A stretch of DNA of 64,000 bases from the NCBI GenBank assembly GCA_949130495.1, contig OX422221.1, positions 23,757,917 to 23,821,916 of the forward strand. Direction: 5' to 3'. Below, one piece after another: positions 1 through 10,682 of the stretch. A program made the translations under genes and the position numbers. The notes beneath the pieces were generated by a model. The model saw nothing but the letters and a program-made list of their open reading frames with translations. It was not told the origin of the DNA and made no database searches. The first letter of the stretch is position 1. Every line of letters starts with the position of its first letter. Source of the stretch: Sambucus nigra (lineage: Eukaryota; Streptophyta; Magnoliopsida; Dipsacales; Adoxaceae).

Positions 1-52
1 TGCCAATATTCCATGTGCATGTTATTAAGTATAAAAATTCTGACGTTTTTAG

Positions 53-115
<63 letters not shown>

Positions 116-1054
116 AAGGGAAATGTTTTAGGAATTATGATGATTATAATTTATAAGATTATTAATCGGAATTCATTAAGCCTTTTATGGCAAAATTGTG
201 GTGATCATAATCTAGTAAGATTAGAAACAGGGTGGATTCTTGGGCTATGTTAGGAAGGCAAATTCTCGTGGGGATAAGCTAGGCCTATGATAAGTTAGGT
301 TGTCCAAATAAATTGGGGTAATTTAATTAAAATTTAAGGACGCGAATAGGTGCGCGCCTTTAGATGAGAGGTGAGTTGGGGTTCCACGAGAGTGCGGTCT
401 CACTTTATTTATGAAATTAAGTGCACCGGTATTTATTATGCACGGTTAACACACTTGCTAAATATTTTACACATTCGGGGCTCTGACCCGTTTACTTTTC
501 TCTCCTCCTTGTATATATATATATATGTTACCACAGGTATCCTACCGCATGGATGCCGGATGACCTTCTATCCTGAGTCTTGGGAGCCGTGACAGGTACG
601 GACTGTTGCGGGATATTTCGTGTAGCCGCTTCCTATTCCTTTAAAATTCTAGGTAGGATTCATGTTGTATATCGGGTTTGTACCCAAGGGATATTCATAT
701 AGATGTTTATATTTACTCCATTTCAGTTATTGTATTGGCTGTGATCCGACAGCTTATTCGGATCTACTTTTTGTGGTACATTCGGTTGTATTTTATTGGT
801 TCAGTTTATTTCTAGCATTTTAATTATTATAGTGCTTCTCGCATCTCTCTCCTATTCTTTAAAAATTTTATAGTGTTGGGTTGTTGTATGTTGCAAGTTT
901 TAACTTATTATAACATCTCGCTTATATGATATCGAGTAGTTTGTCCTGTATTATATAGTACCGACAGTTGATGTTGAGACTGGACCATCTGGAATTCCTG
1001 ATTTAATATAATATAGGACTGGCCACCCGTTATTATTTTAGGCGGGGTGTTACA
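1..1054 (+). mobile_element. Element A, 5' LTR (3' part only)
   Basis: This is the right-hand 1,054 bp of the 5' LTR of element A; the rest lies left of the window. It aligns end to end with 5454-6507, including the (TA)n tract, the GGGCTCTGACCCG block and the terminal GGGGTGTTACA. I count about 14 substitutions by eye over roughly 1 kb, apart from microsatellite length, so the two LTRs are recent copies of each other. A pyrimidine tract followed by CCACAG at 531-536 resembles a 3' splice site. No protein is encoded; the 73-codon frame starting at 371 recurs in the other LTR only because the LTRs are near-identical. Confidence 0.93.
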
Positions 1055-1056
1055 GA

Positions 1057-1092
1057 TGGTATCATAGCATCAGGTTCTAGAGTCCTTAGGAT
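1057..1092 (+). other. Element A primer-binding site and conserved leader motif
   Basis: TGGTATCATAGC begins two bases after the LTR end. It differs at one base from TGGTATCAGAGC, the complement of the 3' end of plant initiator-Met tRNA used by many Ty3/gypsy elements. Shortly after it comes TTCTAGAGTCCTTAGGAT, which recurs at the same place in elements B, C, F and G. The site gives the element orientation as plus. Confidence 0.88.
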
Positions 1093-2632
1093 CTGTGCGA
1101 GTTTATGGATTCTTCCGTTAACGTTCTTGATATAAAGGCCTACAAATAGGACTGTTGTGTTCGCTGCATTGTTTTCTTCTGTGAAGTATATTCACTTGAT
1201 TGGCGTTCTGATAACAATTGTTCTTGTATCATTTCAGACGTCGCCTAGATTTTGTCGTCTAGGAAAGGATAAGATTTATAAGTACAACACCCATAGTATA
1301 TTTTGGGTACGCTTTAATCGGGGGATATTTGTTTTCCTCGATTTCGGTGGAGATAGGAGAGGTTAGTGTAGTCCTTGGGAGGTTTAGATTGAGAATCTGT
1401 TAACCTTCGTTAGGAAACCTAATGTTGGTGACTCTTACCGAGGTGAGGTAGGTGTAGTTGTCCCAATATCAAGAGTATCGCCTTCTAAGATGAGGGAGAA
1501 TGCCTTTGGAGACTCAGTTTCGTGGTATAGGACTAAGGGAGTTTTCGGCAATTGCAATCGCGCCTTGCCCTTCAAAATGGTTAGGAAGGATTTTGAGGAA
1601 GATGTTTCTCTTGTGAAGAAATAGGCTTAGGGATAATGATTTTCCTGGAAGGAGTTGAGGACCCTGAGTTGAGATTCTAGGGTGAGGGGAAACCATTAGG
1701 TTATGGAATTGTAAGGTAGAATACCTTTCTTTGGGTTTAAGTTACGCTTTGTGCGATAGTGGGAACGTCGCGTGTGAGGTGTGATGAGTAGCTAGCCGCT
1801 ATACCGCTAGGGGGTATGGAATTTTCCTAGAGAAGGAAGTGAACAAGTGTGGCCTTGGTATGGCGTCTTGGGAGATGATACACCTTTTCGTAACGGAATA
1901 ATAGGGAAGTTTTAGAATCCCAATGAGGGAAGAATTTATTTTTATATAACAGTGTTAATATGATGTATAGGAATTTCATAACTGAGAGGTTCAGAGTTTG
2001 GTAGAATTGTGAGGAGCGGATAGTTTAGCTCATAGTTGTGCTAGTTTTGAGAACTAGGTATTGGCTAGAGCATTGTATTTGTTGAGACCTTGTGTTCTAA
2101 ACATAAGGTGTTTGTTTGGCGTGTCGAAAGACGCGGAATATATTTATATCGTATTATTTGTATAGGCCCTCGGGCGATATCTAAAATATGGAAATCTTTT
2201 TAATAAAACCTTAACCCTGGTTCAACTAATCTCAATCCCCAACCTAGCTACACAGTAGTGTATTGGGAGGGTTCCTTGTTTGGATTTCGCTTGCGAGACC
2301 TCCCCCGCACGAAGGTGGCTAGCGTCAGGAATTGAGGAGAGTTCAACCAGTGGAAATTTTCAAACTTTTATATAGTTAGTATATTGTTATAGATTATATT
2401 ACCGAGGGTTATCTTACAATTTTGAGGCAAATGGATCCTGATTAAAATTCTACGAGTGGATACTCAGGTACGGGGTGTATGGGCGCCCTGAGTAGTTAGT
2501 TTGTTTTAAAGGCTATATGGTTCGACGTGAGAACTAGAAAGGATCGGCATAGTGATCTTGAGGATTGATGTAAGAACTAGATGATATCGATGCCCTAGGC
2601 TCATCTTAAATTTCGCGGACGAAATTTTTTGT

Positions 2633-2644
2633 AAGGGGGGAAGA
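2633..2644 (+). other. Element A polypurine tract
   Basis: AAGGGGGGAAGA lies immediately before TGTAACACCCC, the start of the 3' LTR. This is the expected priming site for plus-strand DNA synthesis and confirms the plus orientation. Confidence 0.9.
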
Positions 2645-3413
2645 TTGTAACACCCCAAGACTTTTGAGACTGAGAAATTTAATTTTGGGAAAATTAAATT
2701 TAATTAAATTGGAGAATTTTAAAATTTGGGAATTTAAGTCCAAAAATAGAGGACGTTTCAAAGTATTCCGGATGATATTTTTGAGGGTACCATCGATCCC
2801 GGAAGGGTCGAGATAGTCAAAATGACTGTCATTGGGTCTTATTTCGGCTCCGGAATGTTTTTAAGTTGTTTTGACTTGAATTGGAGTCAACGAGTCATTT
2901 AAAGTGTGTAATAACATTTAAAACTGGGATTTTTTTTTAAAAGGTTGGAGGCTTACGGATGAAGCCATTTTTCTCATTTGAGAGAAAGAGAGAAGAGCCC
3001 TAGAGAGAGAAGAAGAAGAGGAAGAAGAAGAAAGGAAGAGAGAGAGGAAGAAAAGCTTGGAGATTTTCGGCCCTACCGCTACATCGAGGACGATTCAACC
3101 TCTACAAATCTGAGGCAAGTGTTTAATCTTGCTAAATAGCTATTTGTGTATTTCATTTCATAAATTGTGGGGTAAAGAAATGGATTTTTGGGTATAAATA
3201 CCAAAACCTAGATTTTTAGGTTTAATCTTGAAATCAATGTTTAAATTGAGATTTAATGGCATAGAAATGGTTGGGATCAACTTTGGGTTGGTTAATGGTC
3301 TTAAAATCATAAATTGATGAAGGTTTAATTGTTAGAAATGGAAATTTAGGGTTTAGAATTCGTGGGTTTTAATGAAGAAGAAGAACCCTTCAAAAATTGC
3401 AGGTCCGAATTGA

Positions 3414-3567
3414 TTCGCCCCCTCAAGCGAATCGATTCGGTTTGGTAGAATTGGCAGGTCTGCATTGACCGAATCGATTCGGACCCAAGCCGAATCGATT
3501 CGGCCTATTGCAGAAGCCCAGGTCTTTGGACCCGAATCGATTCGCCTTGGAGGCCGAATCGATTCGG
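3414..3567. repeat. Palindrome cluster CGAATCGATTCG in LTR A
   Basis: Six copies of the 12-bp palindrome CGAATCGATTCG (one with a C-to-T change) lie within 155 bp, separated by unique spacers such as GCAGAAGCCCAGGTCT. Related clusters sit at comparable places in the LTRs of elements B, C and G. LTRs H and F have different palindromes with the same TCGA core. Confidence 0.9.
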
Positions 3568-4917
3568 AAACAGGGCATTTTGAGGTGTTTTCCCAATAGT
3601 GAATTCAAACCCTTTTTGGTTGGGTTTATTGATTTGGGGCCTTCTCTTATGATGAAAGAGATATGTTCTTGGAGACACATAAGGAGTTTCTCACACATTA
3701 GAATTTTGGGGACTCCTTAGGGTAATTTGGGAGAAATGTATCCATGTATGTATTTGGAGTTATGTATAGAGATTTTGGGGAAACCCCTTTGGGATTGAGA
3801 ATCCTAATTGTAGATTATAAGTAGGTGTAGATGTGATGTGAGGCTAAGAACTCTTAGAGAGATCTCAGACTAGGGTACTCACAAAAGTTATTGAACCATA
3901 GTCAAAATCGTGGGAAGTGAGATTATTTGATGATTGAAAGAATGAGCTTGAGGCTGATAGACTATTAGCTATATGTATACCGATAGTCAAATGATTACTA
4001 GATTCTTTAATGTACTCGGAGATATAGATGATATGTGTAGTGATGGATTCCTACACAAACTCTTGGGTGATAGCCCTAATGTTGAATATATAGGTATAGA
4101 TATATATACACATGGTTTTGGGAGACTATTCATCATAGGAAAATGATCGAATATGTTTCAAGTATGGAATTATATTCACATATCAAGGTAAATTAAATGG
4201 AAATTGTGGTGACGGCTTGTATATGGAGGATTGTGTATACTTATAGTCGGGTATATATATATATATCTTATATATATGAACGAGAATTAGTTTATATATA
4301 TAGATATAAGGATATGGGAATATGTGTTGATATATATATATCTGTATGTATATGAATATATGGATATATTTATGCATGGATATACATGGGATGTATATTT
4401 AAACCTTATATGATGGTTTAATAATTGATCATATGATTGGATCATATGGATTATATATATTATGCATGTAAATATATATATACTTAATTGGTTAAGCATA
4501 CCCCGCTCATGCTATCATTGGGAAGTTGCGCGCGTAGAGGGTGAGCATCCTGGCTAGAAAAGCAGGGTGTGGATATTCCCCAGGTCATAGTCGTCCCGTG
4601 TGTTACCATATGATATATATATTTATTTTGGGATGAGACGTGATGGGTATGTTTCGTCTCATTGCCGGTTTGGAGCTATGACCGCTTCCCGGGACGTCGT
4701 GTGCGTGAGTTTACCACGAGATGGGTGTCGTTTAGTCCCACCATGGTGGCCCCAGTTTTGCTACGTGAGCCGGGCACTGGGAAGATGATAGCATTGATGC
4801 AGTTTATCGACGATATATATAGCCGGGTATATTATGTGCATGGCCTTGTACATCATATGTAGTATGTACACTTGGCTATTGGATTGATGATGATATATAT
4901 ACGGTTAGAAATAAATA

Positions 4918-4960
<43 letters not shown>

Positions 4961-5209
4961 TATAGATGAAAGGATATGGACTTTTATGAAGTACATCTTA
5001 GATGATTATGGTGTACTAGATTGATGGGGGTTGATGTATCACACATAAGGTATTATTCGGTTACATCATCCCAAGGATATTATTGGAGGTTCTTTTATTT
5101 CATTTTATTTGTTTTCTTTTTTCTTTTCTTTTTTCTTTCTTTATTAGTTACAGTTAGTATTAATGGTAGTATTAACTTGTATGTTGAGGATTATGGATCT
5201 CTAGGATCG

Positions 5210-5470
5210 ACATTGCCCAGGAGTAGTGTAACGAGGTGGTTCCTTGTTTGGATTTCGCTTTGCGAGACACCTCACGCACGAAACGCAGTGCCATGTCGAG
5301 ATTTGAGAGAAGTAATTCCATAGGTGGCATCTCAGATCTCTGGTCTTGACCTTGTCAGGAGTAGTGTAACGGGGCGGTTCCTTGTTTGGATTTCGCTTTG
5401 CGAGACTCCCCACGCATGAAACGTAGTACAATTTTGGGATTAGAGAGAAGTCTTGCCAATATTCCATGTG
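5210..5470 (+). repeat. Two tandem copies of a dispersed block of about 130 bp
   Basis: Both copies carry CAGGAGTAGTGTAACG followed by GGTTCCTTGTTTGGATTTCG, CTTTGCGAGAC and a CACGCA(C/T)GAAACG segment. Single copies occur in the internal region of A (2254-2345), in LTR G (62758-62850) and, on the minus strand, in the internal region of B (about 18535-18610 and 18780-18905). Function unknown. Confidence 0.8.
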
Positions 5471-5505
5471 CATGTTATTAATTATATAAATTCTTATGTT
5501 TTTAG

Positions 5506-5568
<63 letters not shown>

Positions 5569-6507
5569 AAGGGAAATGTTTTAGGAATTATGATGATTAT
5601 AATTTATAAGATTATTAATCGGAATTCATTAAGCCTTTTATGGCAAAATTGTGGTGATCATAATCTAGTAAGATTAGAAACAGAGTGGATTCTTGGGCTA
5701 TGTTAGGAAGGCAAATTCTCGTGGGGATAAGCTAGGCCTATGATAAGTTAGGTTGTCCAAATAAATTGGGGTAATTTAATTAAAATTTGAGGACGCGAAT
5801 AGGTGCGCGCCTTTAGATGAGAGGTGAGTTGGGGTTCCACGAGAGTGCGGTCTCACTTTATTTATGAAATTAAGTGCACCGGTATTTATTATGCACGGTT
5901 AACACACTTGCTAAATATTTTACACATTCGGGGCTCTGACCCGTTTACTTTTCTCTCCTCCGTGTATATATATATATATGTTACCACAGGTATCCTACCG
6001 CATGGATGCTGGATGACCTTCTATCCTGAGTCTTGGGAGCCGTGACAGGTGCAGACTGTTGCGGGATGTTTCGTGTAGCCGCTTCCTATTCCTTTAAAAT
6101 TCTAGGTAGGATTCATGTTGTATATCGGGTTTGTACCCAAGGGATATTCATATAGATGTTTATATTTACTCCATTTCAGTTATTGTATTGGCTGTGATCC
6201 GACAACTTATTCGGGTCTACTTTTTGTGGTACATTCGGTTGTATTTTATTGGTTCAGTTTATTTCTAGCATTTTAATTATTATAGTGCTTCTCGCATCTC
6301 TCTCCTATTCTTTAAAAATTTTATAGTGTTGGGTTGTTGTATGTTGCAAGTTTTAACTTATTATAACATCTCGCTTATATGATATCGAGTAGTTAGTCCT
6401 GTATTATATAGTACCGACAGTTGATGTTGAGACTGGACCATCTGGAATTCCTGATTTAATATAATATAGGACTGGCCACCCGTTATTATTTTAGGCGGGG
6501 TGTTACA

Positions 6508-7243
6508 ATATAGTATAATCCTCAACCCTATAAAACATGAACAATAATAAATGAAGAAAAAACAAATGCATATATGATCTGTTAGAGTTATATAGCAATA
6601 GAAAACTTAAAATAAAATTAACTTGCACGAGTCATGCATTAAGACACTTGTGTACCATATTAACATTAATGGTGAATCTGATAGTGATAGAATCTTGAAT
6701 TTGAGTTACTAAACTAGGATAAATTAACAAAACAATATAATGAATTAGAAAATGTCCAAATTATCGATATCAATCATGTGGAACCCCATAGAACAACTAG
6801 GCCATTTATTCCTAGAGAAGTAACAACATACTTGCATCAACTTTATTCCTCTACACACTTATTGGCCAAATAAAGTAGTGGTTAAATGAAAGTGTACAAC
6901 ATATCTCACACACATATATGAGAGATAGAGAACATTAATGTAAAGATTGATATATTCTTACGCCTTTTTGAATTGGTTTAAAAATCTTGGGTAGCTCAGT
7001 TGTGTCAACTTCAGCCGGTGCGTCTCCGGTATCCATGGCGACAACATTGCGAGCAAGCTTTCGACCTGAAAAACTATGAACGTCACTACTTGTAGCATTT
7101 TTCATACATCAAGGAGGGTGCTTGTTTTTACTTCTTAATACTGAATTGTAAGAATTAGTATATGTACCCCGCGTATTTCTTTTACGTATTAATGTCGAAT
7201 GAGCATTAAAAGGATAGTCGGCGGCTTAAATTTTTATCCTTAT
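6508..7243. other. Unassigned island between element A and the CACTA element
   Basis: AT-rich sequence with no recognised mobile-element ends of its own. Apart from the candidate exon at 6962-7105, I see nothing supportable in it. Confidence 0.5.
6962..7105 (-). CDS. Candidate first coding exon, 48 codons, unidentified gene
   Basis: On the minus strand an ATG at 7105 opens 48 codons without a stop, ending in GGC followed directly by GTAAGA, a good 5' splice site in phase 0. The translation starts MKNATSSDVHSF and contains the acidic stretch MDTGDAPAEVDTTELPK. The frame has more varied, protein-like composition than the AT-rich flank. No domain is recognised. The ATG is about 140 bp from the CACTA terminus at 7244, so the transposon would sit in the 5' leader or promoter. 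The next exon would be expected further left, where LTR A now lies. It could be a real host exon, a captured fragment or chance. Confidence 0.3.
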
Positions 7244-7440
7244 CACTACACCAAATCAGCCAAATTATCACGGTCAATGATCGTGACAAGTCCAACTTGT
7301 TAAGGTCAATGACCGTGACAAGTCTGGGGGTGAAAACCTTTGTTGTAACGGACATGTCACGGTCAATAACCATGACAAATCAGTGACCTTTTAAAAAAAT
7401 TATCACAGTCATTGACTGTGATAATTCTGGGCAGAATTAA
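7244..7440 (-). mobile_element. CACTA terminal inverted repeat and subterminal repeats
   Basis: CACTACACCAAA at 7244 is the classic terminus of plant CACTA (En/Spm) transposons, preceded by TAT as a possible 3-bp target duplication. Inside it are four copies of an imperfect palindrome related to TCACGGTCAATGACCGTGA (about 7267, 7299, 7354 and 7399), typical of the subterminal transposase-binding repeats. Because the transposase is on the minus strand to the right, this is the element's 3' end. The opposite terminus was not found. Confidence 0.85.
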
Positions 7441-7674
7441 AAAAATATCTGCTAGGCAGTATGGCCAATGCCACTGCCCAGCAGTATATTTATACCTATT
7501 ATAGCAATATTGTACCTGTTCAAACATCATATATCCAAATAAAAAAAAATAATGCAAATATACATTCAAAACAATATGCATCACGATATAATCCAATTAT
7601 AATTCAAATGTAACAACTTAAAATAGTTAAAATTTAACAACTTAAAATACTCCAAAATAATTCAAATAATGTCA

Positions 7675-8340
7675 CTACATGTGTGGGGTAGGTTTGAGGA
7701 GGTGGATAGGCCACACGATATACGAATTGATACACCCTTGAATATGCATCATGGCACATTGTTCACGCAACCACAATGGGGAGTTTTCCTTCCCGGTTAT
7801 CACATGCGTGACGAGCACCATGGCATCGATGTCTTGAAGTGCACGTCCATGAACTAGCATACCCTGGACAGCACTCGAGTCCCTTAGCCCTCTCCATATC
7901 CGCTCGCCATCAAATATGTTGTGTATAAACATGCTCGTCCAATCAAGTACCATCATAGGTCGATCGAAGAGAGCCAAATAGGGGACTCAATAATCAGGGT
8001 CTGCACGTGTCGGGGATGAAGTAGCGACGTCCACGTCCAAGTCCTCCACCACCTTCTCCTTTCCTTTCCCCTTACCCTTTCCGACCACTGAACGCTTAAT
8101 GAATGAGAACATATCTTGGACCGTCGCCTCCAAACGGAACAACTTCGCGTCATGCGAGTCCACCGTTCAAGCCAATCCGGTTTTACTTGTCTCCAATCCG
8201 ATCATCCTAGATTTGGCCACCCGTGAGCTCACCCCCCCTTTACTCCCCTTGCAATCAGCGCCAAGCATTTGGCTGAGTACGTCCACGAACAAAGATGCCT
8301 AGTTGACATCAGACTGTGACTCATTCACTTCTTTAAGCTT
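7675..8340 (-). pseudogene. CACTA second gene (TNPA-like), 3' exon, degenerate
   Basis: Minus-strand coding remnant. An acceptor-like TTTGTCATTTCAG near 8342 precedes a frame that reads through to 7675 with a few in-frame stops. It contains KLKEVNESQSDV, a basic GKGKGKEK stretch and a C-terminal part with WTSMFIHNIFDGERIW. Position and orientation fit the last exon of the second CACTA gene, whose upstream exons lie beyond solo LTR H at 11640-12540. The protein normally binds the subterminal repeats. It is non-functional here because of the stops and the LTR insertion. Confidence 0.55.
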
Positions 8341-8459
8341 TGCCTGAAATGACAAAAATCACACGATTAGTTAAATAAGTAAATAAAAAAATTATAGCGT
8401 AATTAACAAAAAGTAAACTGTCGGATTACTTACAATCGTGGAAGCAAAATCGGGGATAC

Positions 8460-10612
8460 TGTAATACCCCGTAATTTTTATGACTTTTAAAATGGGGTAT
8501 ATTTTAAATTAATGGATTAATTGGATTTTATTATAAATTAATTCATTTGGGTTTTATCCCAATTATGTATATTAAAATGGATGATTCTCAATATTACTTA
8601 AAGATATTTAGGAAATATATGAATGTGATGATTATTGATATTGCTGTGATATTAATTCAGTAATTTGGATTTTTAGTCGGACACGGTATGGAACGTGTCG
8701 GGACTAAATTGTGAGATTAAAAAAGGGAGTTTATTTTCTATCGATCTTATAGTCATTTAGATTGCGTCGTTGCGTCCGGAAGGTTTGAAATAGTCAGAAA
8801 AGTCTATTTGGATGTTGGATTTGGGTCTTGGGTCATTTGGAAATGAAAAGACAACCCAAAAGGGCATTTTGGTCATTTTTATAGGGGGTGAATAGTGATT
8901 TCGTATTTTGTCCTATTATAAGTATTTGGAGATTAAGTGTACATGGGTTATTCATCTCTTCTACACAAAATAGAGAAGTCATCTTCCTAGAGAGAGTGAA
9001 ACGTTGCTTGGGAAGAGAAATGTTTTCTTGGAAGGAGGAGAACCAAAGGCCAAAGGTAACCACCACCAACCACCACCGGAAGTTGGCCGGAGAAGGGAGA
9101 ACCACTTGTGATACACTACACCAAAGGATCAGACCTTCATTAGAGGCAAGTGTTTGATAATGGCAATCTTAATTTGTATATTGTCAGTGTTAGAATAGTT
9201 ATAAAAGGATGAGACTTTTCATGTTTGGAAGATAAAGATGAAGATGTAAATGGATTTCTGGAAACTAAAAATATATAGGAATCAAACTCATGTTGTAGGT
9301 AGATAGTAATCCATGAAATAATCATAAATCTGTTGAAGAAATTCTGAAAACCATTGATGTGTTCTGGAAGATATTATGTTGAGAATTTTCTGGAAAAAGA
9401 GGACAAACATATGCTTTTAATTCAATCTCTTGATGATTCTAGAATGTTAGGGCAGTAGAAATCATTTATATATGTTGATATATCATGTAGTAAGGATTAT
9501 ATAGAATTTGGGTTGTTAATATGAAGGTTTGAGTGATCAAAAGTGATGAAACCCGCAGTAGAAGAAATGCAAAAAAACTAGGCTGATACCTGGGCGATCG
9601 ATCGATCGACCCCTACCTTCGATCGATCGACCTCCCCAGAATTCCTAAAGTTGTTTATTTTTAAATGTTGATTCTTATCCCAAACCTTTTGTACATATTT
9701 GGTGATTATTAATTGGATATTATGGGACTTAGAAAAGATTAGTAGGCCCTAGATAAGATTCAAATTAATTTGATTGGGATTTAATTGATTAGAATAATGA
9801 TAATCAAATTCAAAGGAATTTCGGTTGCTAGATTCACTTGTTAGATTCTAATTGGTATGCATGAGGATTAAAGATAGGACCAGTAGGGGTGATTGAATAT
9901 AACACCTTGGTATCCTTAAGTTTACAAGAGGGTTTAATCCTAAGTGAAAGAAGATGTGTTTATAAGGGATTTGAAAGTATCAGTTTTAACCTTAATTAAA
10001 GGAGAGTTTAATTCGTAGTAATTCAGGAGATAAGATGAGATGGACCAGTAGGATATTAGTGATTTCTTACTGAATAAAATGTTGAGAAAAAACCTATTTG
10101 ATCCTTGAGTATTGAGTGAGGCTCGGGAATAGTTAAATTACGAAGTAATGTTATGATATTTTAATACGTAGGATTTAAAAAGATATAATGCTACGTATGG
10201 GAATAATCTAAGGGTAATGTGAGTAGCTTGTTGATAGTATATTATAGTTATGATAATGCCTATTTGATTGATTGATGATTATGTGTATGACATACCTAAC
10301 TTACTTGCTATCGACGGGAGGTTTGCGCGTGAGGGCAGTCATATCCTGATGAATCCATCGGATCTTTGATTTGTCGCTCAAGAACATAGGTCTATGAAAG
10401 ACTTATCGGGGATTTGATAAGTCCGCTGACTATGGGAACGTAGGTATGTGTGTGTCCCGTGGGTATGAGAACTACGTTCGCCTCCAATATTTGTGTTGTT
10501 GTTTGTGGTTCGAGGAATCTTACTGAACCTTTAGTCCCCTATTCAGCGACCAGCGATATTGGGACAAGATAGCAGAGTAATGCATTGCACCGCAGCTGTG
10601 ACTCGGGGGGCC

Positions 10613-10682
<70 letters not shown>

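Larger units (their letters stand above)
1055..2645 (+). mobile_element. Element A internal region, non-coding
   Basis: About 1.6 kb between the primer site and the polypurine tract. I find no frame with recognisable gag, protease, reverse transcriptase or integrase, and no frame longer than about 70 codons. The pre-PPT string ATTTCGCGGACGAAAT (2610-2626) resembles the end of pol and its trailer in Tekay/Del-type chromoviruses. A dispersed block containing TTCCTTGTTTGGATTTCGC lies at 2254-2345. The element must be non-autonomous. LTRs larger than the internal region fit the large-retrotransposon-derivative type, although the internal part is unusually short. Confidence 0.85.
2646..6507 (+). 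mobile_element. Element A, 3' LTR (3,862 bp)
   Basis: Complete LTR from TGTAACACCCC to GGGGTGTTACA. Landmarks in order: a purine-rich GA tract (about 2976-3056); TGAGGCAAGTG at 3111-3121, matching a GC-type 5' splice site; six copies of CGAAT(C/T)GATTCG at 3414-3567; (AT)n tracts at about 4918-4959 and 5506-5561; two tandem copies of a roughly 130-bp block at 5210-5470; GGGCTCTGACCCG near 5930; and a pyrimidine tract ending in CACAG at 5989. It is homologous to the split LTR of element G (54088-63831). No protein is encoded. A target duplication cannot be tested because the left end is outside the window. Confidence 0.95.

Noticed and set aside
371..592. A 73-codon frame repeated almost identically at 5824-6045
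   Set aside because: It starts at GTG and is present twice only because both sites are the same part of the two LTRs of element A; the counterpart in LTR G is not open in the same way.
4183..4499. Ile/Tyr-rich minus-strand frames (also at 61979-62270)
   Set aside because: They are translations of TATA-type microsatellites within LTRs.
7267..7440. Hairpin-forming repeats as a possible miRNA precursor
   Set aside because: Position next to the CACTA terminus and the repeated palindrome fit subterminal transposase-binding repeats better.
8888..9157. An 89-codon frame in solo LTR H
   Set aside because: It overlaps the purine tract and donor-like octamer of the LTR and has no counterpart in the other LTRs of the same plan.
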